Translations under genes and position numbers: made by a program
The notes under the pieces: model-generated
Database searches by the model: none
What the model saw: only the letters and a program-made list of their open reading frames with translations
What the model was told of the DNA's origin: nothing
In this document: piece by piece, positions 16,801 to 24,632 of the stretch
Layout of the letters: the number at the start of each line of letters is the position of its first letter
Position numbering within the stretch: position 1 is the first letter of the stretch
IMG/VR virus record: IMGVR_UViG_3300028581_000177
Span: 1-29,269 of that record
From: a virus
Direction: 5' to 3' (one strand)
Length of the DNA: 29,269 nucleotides

Positions 16801-19800
16801 GTTGTGTATTCTTTTCTTTCTGCAGAAGTTGAATCTTGAACATATTTTGAATACTTAATTTCTCCTGTGTCTGTTGTTCCAACTGCGATTCCATAAAGAT
16901 TTTCAGTAAATCTATCAAATGTTGTAGCCACTTTTCGGTCTGTGTTTTTTCCAGAAATTGCTAATTTATTTCCATAAAAATCTAAACCGGTGCCAAAAGA
17001 TTCATTTTTTTCCTCAAACGGACTTCTTAAAATCTGCAATAATTGATAAGTCGACACATTGTTGGCGGTTGTTTGCTTATAGATATACACACACCCGCCG
17101 TCGATTTCAACATCGTCATTTCTAGAAGCACCTATACCCATTCTGTCACCAGTGTCGTTAATAGCAACTTTCAGACCAAAATCTTCAGACAAGTCAGCAG
17201 TGTCAATGTGTTGAGAAAATTTCCATCTTCCTGAATTGTTTCTATATACCGAGACTCTTTCTGATCTTACACCTGCTCCTAGGTTAACCGAACTGGAAAG
17301 AATAATAATATCCCCAAGCATGTTAATATCAAAATTCTTTCCTATGTTGATTGCATCATTGTACAACGAGCTGTCACCTTCGTTGTCTATAATATTGTTT
17401 ATTCTAGGAATGTAACCAGTGTACTCTACTGTTTCATCGTTGAGCAATATCCACAATGCTGAAACTCCAGGTATTGCCGATCCGGGTGTTATATTTGTAT
17501 CTGCACGATATATTGATCCATTATAAAAAACTATTTCATTTAAATTATAACTTGCAGAATCACTGTATATTCCTTTGTACAATCTATCTTTGCTGTAGGA
17601 CCATTCATTGTTTGCATTGTTAATAAAATATATTCTTCCTCGAGACAGTGACTCAGTTCCAGGAGATCCAACAAATAATCTAACTTCGCCCGATGCAGTT
17701 GTTCTGAACTCAACTTTATAACCAAATCTTTCATTATTTTTTGGATCCGGACTTGTAATACAGTGTATCAAATTGTAATATCCAGTGGTCTGTTTTTCAT
17801 AAAGATAAACTACACCCTGATTGACCAATCCTGATTCTGTTCCAGAGTCTGTTGTTTCGATTAGATAAACAGGTTCCCAGTCTTGATTGTTTGTGCTAAT
17901 GGTACTGCTTTCATCCCACGGTGCAAAAGACGAAATAGCTCTCCAAAGAGTTCCATTGTCACTAACAATATCGCCTATTTGATAAACAGTACCTGGAATT
18001 AGGTCACCCTTAAAATTAGTTTTAACATCGCTTGCATATGGTGCACCTACTGCAAGATATTTGCCATTGTTGGTTAACGCAACAGAATACCCAAATGCAG
18101 AATATCCAGAAACTGTATCGTCCTGAACAAGTGATTGTATTTCTCTTTTATCTGAAGATTCAGTTGATCTTGCATATATTCTTACTATGCCACGTTGAAA
18201 ATCGTCAGACACTGACCCAATGGCCAGTATGGTATTGGATGTATTAGAATCAAAGCTGGTGGCAAAACCGTCACCGTCAAGTGTAGGATTGACAATTTCT
18301 TCTTGAAGAGAAAATACATTTTCGTTTTTATAAACTCCCCAGGTGTTGTCTCCTTTGTCATCAATCCACACAGTGTCGCTGAATTCCTGTCTTAGAGATT
18401 TTATACTGGTATTTAATGTTTCAGAATTGGAGAATCTTCTAGCAACAAACTTAGCAACCCCTACTTCGTTACTGTCTGGCAGTGATTCGATATTGCTTAA
18501 ATTACCTGCATTGATTACTTGAATTTTATTCATTGATACTGCCCAAATTTTATAAAATTTGCTTATATCGTCGTTGGTTGACAACAGTCCAATGATGTCT
18601 CCCTTTTGGTAATAATTTTCAATATAGTTTTCGAATACAACTGTAAAACCTTCTATTACATTATTGTTTTCGTCGATAACTTCATCACTGATTAAAGTGC
18701 TATCAAACGATAGCACTTTATCACCAGTTTTAACTAATCTTAAAACATCCCAAGTTTGATTGTAATTCGAAACCCAGATAAAATCTCCTACACGAATTTC
18801 TGAAGATTGTAAATTAAGAATTGAATCATATCCGTTGACTATTGCTGCAACGTCTTGTTCTCTTACATATCCGTTGTCTTTTGTGTAAACAAAGTTTGTT
18901 GTATTAGATACAAAAGGTGCATGGATATAATCGTCGGGTCGTAGATAAACTTCATAAGGAGCAATTTCGTAAACCAAATCAGTTCTTGTACTTGATTTAG
19001 TATCTACTAATTTGATAATTTGCGGTTCTAATTTATATTTTGTTTCGTCAACTATGTATTCAACTTCGTAGATATTGTCTATTGCGCCGTATTGACCAAG
19101 TCTAATTGCCCATTCTTCGTAGAACTCGAGACTTTCTTCACCAGCAGTACTCAATGCATCAAATAACTTTGTTAATGCATTTTTGGTTCCTTTTTCAGAA
19201 ATATATCCTTGATAAAACTTGTATTGACTTACACTATCTGTAATAATATTTGAAAGATACTCGCGTTTCTGATATCCAATCAAATGTTGTCCAAGTCTTT
19301 GTTGTTCTGCATCAAAGTTGTCAGTATCTAGATCGTAGAAATCTGCAAATTGATTGGCTTTGTAATCCCAGTTAGCATACAGTCTCGATTCCGGTTTTTC
19401 ATCAAGTCTGTTCCAATTGTTAGCATCAAAATTTTCAGTACTGGTGTGCTTTAAGTTTGAACTATAATAAAACTCTTTGTACTTGACCAAATCTCCTATT
19501 GCATAATCTGTCCAAGTATTCCAGTTTGTAATCTTGGCTTCATCGTATAAAAATCCAGCAACATTTAAACTACCATCCCAATTGTCGGTTCTGTATCCTA
19601 CAAGTTTGATTCTTTCTTGTCGGTAGCCTGGCACTTTGTCATATATTGTGTCATTGAATACTGTTTGATTATCAATTAATATAACATGTTCTTTTTGTAT
19701 CAATGGTAGTTTTACCAAGAAAATTCCTTCATCAGAATTTACAGGAGTTACCCCAAAACTGTTTGATGAATTTCTAAATATGTTAGAAAATTCTTTTGAT

Positions 19801-22800
19801 ATTCTACTACCATTGCCGCCTATCAAAGTGTAGTCATAGAACGAATCAAAAATATCGTCTACTACATAATAATCTTTTGAAAACTCAACTTTGTTTGCAA
19901 CAGGACTTACTGACAATACTGTTCCGTTATCCCAATTTTGTGTAACCCAGAACATAAATTCTTTAATGCAGAGTAGCATGTCCTCTAACGCTTCAGTATT
20001 TTTATTGTAAAAATTAAACAAAAATCCTTTACTAACAAGATATGCTTCATAACCTTGCATAAAATCTACAACATCTTGTACACTGCTTAATACAGATCCG
20101 TAAGGCAATGCTGTCACTGTTGTTTCGTAATCTTTCCTAATCAATGCAGTAACTCCACCTGCTATTGGCAGACTTGGAAGTTTTACAAATTTTAGAGGAT
20201 CAAAAGAATCGTCGCTAAGGTGTGTGATTTTTGTTCTATAATACTCACTGTTATATCTAACAATAGTTCCAATGGTATAATTGTTGTTAGCATCCCAGTT
20301 AACAAACTGCTCGCTGATTCCACCTACAGTTATTGCAGAATCCATCGAACGAGCTATTGGTTTATTGTAATAAAACACTGGATCATCTTTGTCGTATCCA
20401 GATAATATATAACCTGATTCTATTTTTTCTATAATTATTCCACTGAAAACAACAGTTTCTAACACACTGCTTTTAGCCAATGTAATTTGATAATTTTCAT
20501 CTGGAACAAATACAGAAGTTTTATTCAGTGGACTTCTGCTGTCCAACACCAACTTTAGTTTTGACTTATCAGCATACCCGCCAATTTTTATAGACAATTG
20601 ATTGTCTAAATTAGACAACTGAGTTTTGTATGTTTCGTATTTTGAAGTAACTTTGCTTGAAATATAACTACTGATATAATTAATCATTCCAGCAGTTAAT
20701 ACCAACGGTTCGGTTGTTGTTATTGACGAAAATTTTAACTCTTTGAGATTAATTCTCTTTTTTGTATCTTTATAAACTAAGTTTCCTGCATTGTCTCTTA
20801 CTGTTCTGCTTATATCAAATCCAACACCTAGAAGTTTAGCTGGTTGTGACAATACCCATGCTGTAATTAAGGAAAATGGATACTCACTGCTTCTTCTCCA
20901 TGCTGATTCCACAGGCGAATTGTCACCAAATACAAAACTATTTTTTGTTTCAAGAAGAACAAAGTCTTGTGCTAATCCAGAATCTAAAGGACTTAATAAT
21001 TGTCCATATTCGTTTACAGGAATGTAATCAAGTAAATTTGTTCTAGTATACTTTTTATTTCTGTATACAGGTTTACCGGGTTCTCTGATTATACCCTCTG
21101 ACAAATCTCTCCATAGTATAAGATTGTCTTTTGTATAAGGTGCAGGGCCGTATACAGATTCCCACCAAGTTGGTTTTATAGTAAATCCTAACATTTCCCA
21201 AGGATGCGAATGGGGACGATCTGTATCAAAATATTGTTTGTATACATTTCTCCAATATCCTTTTAATGGGTTTCCAGTTCTATCAGACATAGAAGAATAA
21301 TTATAAGTAAAACTCACGTCCTTATCCCACCAGTCGTGAGATGCATAGTCTGGAGAACCTGCTAATTCTAACCATTGTGCAAAATCTGATAACATGATAC
21401 TGTCAATGTTGATTTTTGAAAAACCTGTATTTCTGTTTATAGAACCAACAAATTCGTGTATATCAATTTTATCAATATCATATGATACTTTTATGTTATT
21501 ATAAATTCTCATTTCGAGTTCTAATAACAATTGATCTCTGTAATCATCAAATCCAACAGTTAAACTGCCATCGTGCCCTTGTATTACTGTTCTAGGACTA
21601 CTGTATGTGTTATCAACAAATATCAAAGGTTCAAATTTAGGATAGAGTCCTAGTTTTGTTGGTGTAGGAGGTATATTGGATCCTGTAGAAGCTTCATATT
21701 CATATACTTCAACAATATCGCCAAATTGTAAATCTCTAGTGACATAAACAAAGTTTTCAGTGAAGTTATAATCTTTGTTGTATAATAATTGATTTCCATT
21801 TAGATAAACGCCAACGGCACTGATTGATAGTGTAGACAGATCAAAGTTTTTTGACATTGCAAAATATGCAGGCCCTGCATACTCTACAGTGTGCAAGGTT
21901 TTTCTTGCAGCACCAAAACCAATCATGTCGCCAAAGTAGAAGGACTTGTTGCCAATGCTTTCTTTGATAATTTTATCAATAATCAAATCAAAATGTGATT
22001 TTGTTGGGCCAACAAATCCTGAATTTTCAGCTTCTAATAAAAATTTACGTTTAAATTTTGCATATTCTTTTCTTGCATATTTCAAAGACTTGACTATATT
22101 TGCATTTTTGTCAGTTATGTGGTATAGTGCAATGTTTACTGGACCACTATGCTGTACAAATCTTTTGCCGTATGTTGACAGAGTAGAAAGATCTCTTAAA
22201 TTTCCTACACCTGGGTACACACCTGAAAATCCAGGAATATCTTCCACAATAGAATTTACATGATCATTAACTTCACCTAGCGTGAAATATGTCACGTTGT
22301 CATTTAATGGATTTCGTTCTAAGTTTGTTGGTATTTCGTAAAATCCATTTTGATTTTTTGAAGAATTACTAAAACACTTTAATAACACAAAATCGCCTAT
22401 TGTTAAATTATTTAAAAATTCAACAACTGCATATTTATTTTTATTAACGATATTATAATCTTTTCCAGGCACTTGTTTAACATTGTTAACATAAACCTTT
22501 ACTTCTAAGTCGGTTAAATCACTGCTATTATCAAACACATCAACTTTAAAAGACTCGTTAACAGAAGAAACTGTGAATTGTCTAATTACATACTGTTTGC
22601 TATAATTTTTAGATTTTGTCCATCCATTAACATAAGAAAATGTAGATCCATCATTTTTAAATTTCTTTAAAAATCCAGTGTCAGTTGATTTTGAAGTTTC
22701 AACTTGTAAATCAGTTTGATATGTAATTGATTCATTTAACAAGTTAAATTCAAAAACAATATCCCCAACGTTGCTGATATTTCTGTAGGTTAATGGAAAA

Positions 22801-24632
22801 CCTAATTCAATGTCAGCTACTCCTGTGCCTTCTTTGTAAGAAAACAATTTGTTTCCTGAAAAATTACTAGAAGGATATTCTAGTGTATTACCGTAACTAT
22901 ATCCATTTTCATCAAACAAATCAAATCTTGGAAACTGATTCACTGATAACTTTTCTTGAGACTGTTGCCATACAGACCCGTCGTAATAAAACATTTTTCC
23001 CTTGGCTGCGATGCCTTCGGTAATTAGTACAACACTGTCAGTTTCAGGAACAGAATCGTCAGTATCAATTAAAGAAATTTGTCGACGACCGTTGTGTGTA
23101 ATAAATTTTACTTCATATATTCTTCCGTTGACTATTATATCTGTGTCAGCAGAAAATATAACACGCATACCGTCTACTAAATCAATGCCGTCTATATTGT
23201 ATCCTAAACTGCCTTCGATTTTGCTAAATGCATCTTTGGTGTGGGTATCTATTAAATTAACATTGGCTTTCGGTTTAGTGCCGTGTTTCCAAAGTTTTAA
23301 TCCTGCTTCAAATTCTATAATTGGTCTTTTTGCACGAAAGGTTTCGTCTAAATCAACAGGCAAATTATTTGCAACAAATGAAGTTTCGATTACCGATCTG
23401 TGAAACCAGCGATTGTATCTAGACCAAGGATTTTTATCTACACTAGCACGATTAATTACAATATAATCTTTTGTTCCTGGAAAACTGGTAGCATCTTCAA
23501 AAGGCAAATTATCAAATCCGGTATTGTCAAACGGAACTTGGTATTCCTGTGTAAAAATTGCAGGAACTTCAAGATCTCTTTCAGAAATCAGTTGTATTTC
23601 TGAACCTACTCCGCTGATATACCAATAACCTGTATTATACTCTACTGGAGTAACAGATCCTTGAAAATATACTTGCATTCCGTTTGAAAGTTCAATGCCG
23701 CTGGATGTTTTATAGGTTTTTTTACCTAAGATTTCTGCTTCAACATCGATTTGTGTGTTTTCTGATATTTCAAAAATTGTTACTATTCCGCTTGTATTGA
23801 TGTTGTTTTGACTAACATAATACAACACTGCTGGCGCATCGTCCGGAACTGTAAATTCTATAACACCACTTTCAACGTAATCAGTGTCGGATGTTATTCC
23901 TTTTTTATAAAGTGTACTTTGATTTAGAAAATCAGTGTCAGCAGTCGGATCTGTGTCTAAAAAGTTTCTATTTGTAACAAATGCTATAGGATGCCCAGGA
24001 GCATCAACTTCAAATTTATATGTTTGACCTTTAAACAGTTTGATAGATGGATTTCTAGTTAATCCATTGGGTGTGAATATATAAGCAGTGTTGTCGCCCT
24101 CATCCGATGTAGTAACTTTGTATGTGCTTATAACATCTCTAGATTGCCCTGCAATACCAATAGGTTGAGGACCCATCGGTAGCCAATAGTATTCTCTAAA
24201 GTTTACAAACATATCCCAAGAAATATGCGGATCCCAAGCATAGAATTCTTGACTGTTCAACAAACTGTGATTGTCAACGGATCCTTTAAGGCTGACGATT
24301 TGCCCTATGTAATCATTGTAATCTTTAAAAAATTCAACATTGTTTAGCTCGTCTTTGTATACAAGCGATGGCTCTAATTGATAATTTTCTCTTGAAGTTG
24401 AAACATCCGGCAAGTAAACATCTGTCGACTTTGCTGCTTTTGCATATCTTCTTCCTACAAATGCATTGACTTTTTCAACCACACCCGGCTTGGTCATTTG
24501 ATCCATAGTACTGCTTAAAAATTTCTTATTTACATCAGTTCTAAAGTACTTGGGTAAAAAGTCTGCTGAGCTTGTATTAGATGTACCGCCAACTGGAAGA
24601 GGAAAATCTGATTGATCGTTTTCGTATGCCAT
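10842..24632 (-). CDS. Giant multidomain virion protein (about 4,596 aa) at the T4 gene 7/8 position
   Basis: One uninterrupted frame of about 4,596 residues. Its ATG (24630-24632) overlaps the gp6 stop as TAATG, with GGAGG twelve bases upstream. Modules in order: a conserved-looking N-terminal region (1-170); a cupredoxin-like module (about 172-290) with GQTYKFEVDAPGHPIAFVT and 'APAVLYYVSQ'; 'V-N-N/L-N-G' beta modules near 706 and 938; a Trp-rich block (about 1096-1180) including SHPWEMLGFTIKPTWW; chitin-binding-like modules near 1442, 1701, 2210 and 2354; FG-GAP-type repeats (2115-2690); GxGY-type repeats near 3098 and 3462-3520; and at least eight 'VNG' beta modules from 3591 to the end. 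No coiled-coil tape-measure pattern, signal peptide or catalytic site was seen. Position argues for a baseplate-wedge or baseplate-anchored fibre replacing T4 gp7/gp8 (gp7 has about 1,030 residues). The sugar-binding-like modules suggest surface adhesion. Function is inferred. Confidence 0.85.
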   Translation of the reverse strand: MAYENDQSDFPLPVGGTSNTSSADFLPKYFRTDVNKKFLSSTMDQMTKPGVVEKVNAFVGRRYAKAAKSTDVYLPDVSTSRENYQLEPSLVYKDELNNVEFFKDYNDYIGQIVSLKGSVDNHSLLNSQEFYAWDPHISWDMFVNFREYYWLPMGPQPIGIAGQSRDVISTYKVTTSDEGDNTAYIFTPNGLTRNPSIKLFKGQTYKFEVDAPGHPIAFVTNRNFLDTDPTADTDFLNQSTLYKKGITSDTDYVESGVIEFTVPDDAPAVLYYVSQNNINTSGIVTIFEISENTQIDVEAEILGKKTYKTSSGIELSNGMQVYFQGSVTPVEYNTGYWYISGVGSEIQLISERDLEVPAIFTQEYQVPFDNTGFDNLPFEDATSFPGTKDYIVINRASVDKNPWSRYNRWFHRSVIETSFVANNLPVDLDETFRAKRPIIEFEAGLKLWKHGTKPKANVNLIDTHTKDAFSKIEGSLGYNIDGIDLVDGMRVIFSADTDIIVNGRIYEVKFITHNGRRQISLIDTDDSVPETDSVVLITEGIAAKGKMFYYDGSVWQQSQEKLSVNQFPRFDLFDENGYSYGNTLEYPSSNFSGNKLFSYKEGTGVADIELGFPLTYRNISNVGDIVFEFNLLNESITYQTDLQVETSKSTDTGFLKKFKNDGSTFSYVNGWTKSKNYSKQYVIRQFTVSSVNESFKVDVFDNSSDLTDLEVKVYVNNVKQVPGKDYNIVNKNKYAVVEFLNNLTIGDFVLLKCFSNSSKNQNGFYEIPTNLERNPLNDNVTYFTLGEVNDHVNSIVEDIPGFSGVYPGVGNLRDLSTLSTYGKRFVQHSGPVNIALYHITDKNANIVKSLKYARKEYAKFKRKFLLEAENSGFVGPTKSHFDLIIDKIIKESIGNKSFYFGDMIGFGAARKTLHTVEYAGPAYFAMSKNFDLSTLSISAVGVYLNGNQLLYNKDYNFTENFVYVTRDLQFGDIVEVYEYEASTGSNIPPTPTKLGLYPKFEPLIFVDNTYSSPRTVIQGHDGSLTVGFDDYRDQLLLELEMRIYNNIKVSYDIDKIDIHEFVGSINRNTGFSKINIDSIMLSDFAQWLELAGSPDYASHDWWDKDVSFTYNYSSMSDRTGNPLKGYWRNVYKQYFDTDRPHSHPWEMLGFTIKPTWWESVYGPAPYTKDNLILWRDLSEGIIREPGKPVYRNKKYTRTNLLDYIPVNEYGQLLSPLDSGLAQDFVLLETKNSFVFGDNSPVESAWRRSSEYPFSLITAWVLSQPAKLLGVGFDISRTVRDNAGNLVYKDTKKRINLKELKFSSITTTEPLVLTAGMINYISSYISSKVTSKYETYKTQLSNLDNQLSIKIGGYADKSKLKLVLDSRSPLNKTSVFVPDENYQITLAKSSVLETVVFSGIIIEKIESGYILSGYDKDDPVFYYNKPIARSMDSAITVGGISEQFVNWDANNNYTIGTIVRYNSEYYRTKITHLSDDSFDPLKFVKLPSLPIAGGVTALIRKDYETTVTALPYGSVLSSVQDVVDFMQGYEAYLVSKGFLFNFYNKNTEALEDMLLCIKEFMFWVTQNWDNGTVLSVSPVANKVEFSKDYYVVDDIFDSFYDYTLIGGNGSRISKEFSNIFRNSSNSFGVTPVNSDEGIFLVKLPLIQKEHVILIDNQTVFNDTIYDKVPGYRQERIKLVGYRTDNWDGSLNVAGFLYDEAKITNWNTWTDYAIGDLVKYKEFYYSSNLKHTSTENFDANNWNRLDEKPESRLYANWDYKANQFADFYDLDTDNFDAEQQRLGQHLIGYQKREYLSNIITDSVSQYKFYQGYISEKGTKNALTKLFDALSTAGEESLEFYEEWAIRLGQYGAIDNIYEVEYIVDETKYKLEPQIIKLVDTKSSTRTDLVYEIAPYEVYLRPDDYIHAPFVSNTTNFVYTKDNGYVREQDVAAIVNGYDSILNLQSSEIRVGDFIWVSNYNQTWDVLRLVKTGDKVLSFDSTLISDEVIDENNNVIEGFTVVFENYIENYYQKGDIIGLLSTNDDISKFYKIWAVSMNKIQVINAGNLSNIESLPDSNEVGVAKFVARRFSNSETLNTSIKSLRQEFSDTVWIDDKGDNTWGVYKNENVFSLQEEIVNPTLDGDGFATSFDSNTSNTILAIGSVSDDFQRGIVRIYARSTESSDKREIQSLVQDDTVSGYSAFGYSVALTNNGKYLAVGAPYASDVKTNFKGDLIPGTVYQIGDIVSDNGTLWRAISSFAPWDESSTISTNNQDWEPVYLIETTDSGTESGLVNQGVVYLYEKQTTGYYNLIHCITSPDPKNNERFGYKVEFRTTASGEVRLFVGSPGTESLSRGRIYFINNANNEWSYSKDRLYKGIYSDSASYNLNEIVFYNGSIYRADTNITPGSAIPGVSALWILLNDETVEYTGYIPRINNIIDNEGDSSLYNDAINIGKNFDINMLGDIIILSSSVNLGAGVRSERVSVYRNNSGRWKFSQHIDTADLSEDFGLKVAINDTGDRMGIGASRNDDVEIDGGCVYIYKQTTANNVSTYQLLQILRSPFEEKNESFGTGLDFYGNKLAISGKNTDRKVATTFDRFTENLYGIAVGTTDTGEIKYSKYVQDSTSAERKEYTTFDNSYTNFVNVLKDTGRIALFQQLGDSYIYGEDVAYNRNTKYNDISNFKLIDNHLYIGFPKLNPSDTDDSVLVYNYEQSDDSSLGLFADLRSVKNSNSWSEITVQQGKPNIDKIQRCFLYSTDTNDLLVNLDVVDPRQGIIPGPAEQEITWKTFYDPAVYSFNINNQDGVVVDNVNNWAEDQVGKLWWELKTASWFNPYQGDDQYRVSNWNKLLPGSTIDVYEWVESTVTPLRWSELADTPTGFTQGFSGQPLYDNTIYSSKKVYDTISGSFVDRFYFWVKSKKNVPTNSKRQLSAFAIENLIADPSGQGYRFAALLSDNSFALYNVKTFIEDRKTAIHFTIAKDETLNSNIHSEYQLLTEGYNSVVLNTEIENKWIDSLVGYDQNSKTVPDSALPARQKYGILNSPRQGMFVNRLEAVKQLVERANSVLINEQIIDNYDISTLLLKDEKPASTTGRYDSVIETLDDLRFVGVSKTEQAILIPTVENGKIVSVTIQSPGRGYKTAPNVEIVDSNGTNAIIKTTINNLGQITGTYIRSKGKNYTDNVKLNIRKYSVLVNADSEIGGRWAIYEWNKSTQLWIRKDNQNYDTTRYWDYADWYLADYTSLTQIDHVVDQSYELFGLDADIGEVVKINNVGSGGWLLLEKIANVTTEDYTVNYKTVGRQNGTIQLSAKLYNYASINSGYDANVFDLTFYDKEPVNELRNILSALKTEIFIGDLSVEYLGLFFASVRYALHEQHGLDWAFKTSFVKVKHNVGNLHQPVNFQNDNLENYQDYVNEVKPYSTKVREYISAYSYVEPTNSLTTDFDLPPSYNELTKEIEPSYAKYNNNQIQNVIEKYLEYPYKNWTDNNGYDVVSIEVANGGSKYKETPIVIVTGDSGTTARAYLSRGRVSKIEIVNKGGKYYKAPLVTISGTQDEGGEPATAVAIIGNGTVRSAHIVLKFDRISSSYLFTELNETQTFVGTAAKEKFVLKWPMNIRTDSYTVTVNGIQQLSSKFTVGNDTDLTKGFERQIGYIKFVDAPALNSQIIVNYKKDVSLLHAADRINFFYNPTTGMAGKELSQLMDGVSYEGVNVNSIDFGTEQGFGVGGYGSMPWDTFDNTYEDEIFILDGSTSMLTLSKPLELNVEYNFYLNNIRLDDQNFGTSTPLSNLNAKMATIIGDGITDTIIIDEELIETTANDIVIIRKSTSDGSLAPSEASYDTAITGGNFAYTTATGLSSADITIDGDDFITTAARGPEELVPGHVLDTLDLKVYHRSADGVGIISVANYKIDGTQTVFNLPNIPQSNDGIIIKVDNQILKPEMFDVDYETQTVSFADSTIPVGSLLSILSIGVNGANLIDTEYTISDGSTTGIVTSAVWSESLSTFVTVNGVVKENGRDYNHIKTLDTEQHPNRLKIVFDVSVIADGDFIQYAVYDTPLKTYSQVIIDKTFSADGATNYHEFDGIVNTVPFSKQPLAYNLIVKSNNQILSPGYSKSFITTDEREYAIDSWQYSDLTTIDEANVLVFVNGTQLTKEEFTFDSTTGIVRLLQENIGVSDSTLDVYIITDAEYYFTDSRITFTSAVDAIISADTEITLVSTNDSTSYNAYVKTVNNNEILVRSFRSDIRDSFTTSPEFELNDTLLTIGDVAYELSNSLTFAVPPSSGTEIEIYQFSNHDINNFKRTLYKVLRDTYVEENTDNWITRNLVSSGYIKLNNTTSSANYVWVALNGELLTPNMDYVLSPAMDAIQLSVVPMDNDKIDVIEFGNAPISPKYGFRIFKDMLNRTHYKRLNQNNSYVLAEPLNYYDLRIVLENTVGIFQPNKAKNIPGVVFVDGERIEYFEVVGNRLQQLRRGTLGTGVKNIHNVGAVAYGQGPEETINYSDVILTQTEIADGSSTATTFTFRDYMVPTSVNEIEVFVAGRRLRKTSMQLFNQTIAQDSPEGDVTLPPEFSIDGNALVLAIAPFAGVKVVIARTTGKVWNEPNKTLINSNNNISRFLREATILLPK
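11073..13862 (-). other. C-terminal series of 'VNG' beta modules in the giant protein
   Basis: Covers about residues 3591-4520. Eight segments share the pattern hydrophobic strand, V-N-G or V-N-N/D-N-Q turn, L, D/F-x-x-x, a hydrophobic strand and a 'G-D/S-x-I/L-x-I/V' strand. Examples are TVTVNGIQQLSS (3591), IIIKVDNQILKPEMF (3896), FVTVNGVVKENGRDY (3973), VLVFVNGTQLTKEEF (4107), VWVALNGELLTPNMDY (4309) and IEVFVAGRRLRK (4501). Spacing varies from about 40 to 200 residues, so these are degenerate beta-sandwich repeats with inserts rather than a simple tandem repeat. Confidence 0.6.
16563..18290 (-). other. Probable seven-bladed FG-GAP beta-propeller in the giant protein
   Basis: Covers about residues 2115-2690. 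Seven segments fit the FG-GAP pattern (FG-x-S/K-V-x, an 'xLxVGAP'-like strand, then G-x-V-Y-I/L-Y): ILAIGSV..GIVRIYA (about 2128), FGYSVALTNNGKYLAVGAP (2180), FGYKVEF..RLFVGSP (2303), IIILSSSV..RVSVYRN (about 2434), FGLKVAINDTGDRMGIGAS (2485), FGTGLDFYGNKLAISGK (2546) and LIDNHLYIGFP..SVLVYNY (about 2656). Segments 2, 3 and 5 are strong; 1, 4 and 7 lack the FG and are degenerate. Two chitin-binding-like modules (about 2210-2254 and 2354-2398) are inserted within or between early blades. Confidence 0.6.

Noticed and set aside
23002-23403. Plus-strand open frame of 133 residues inside the giant gene
   Set aside because: Antisense to an uninterrupted, domain-rich coding frame and without upstream signals.
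10842-24632. Tape-measure protein interpretation of the giant gene
   Set aside because: The sequence is beta-rich with fibre and lectin-like modules rather than long helices, and its place beside gp6 is not the tape-measure position of T4-like phages.
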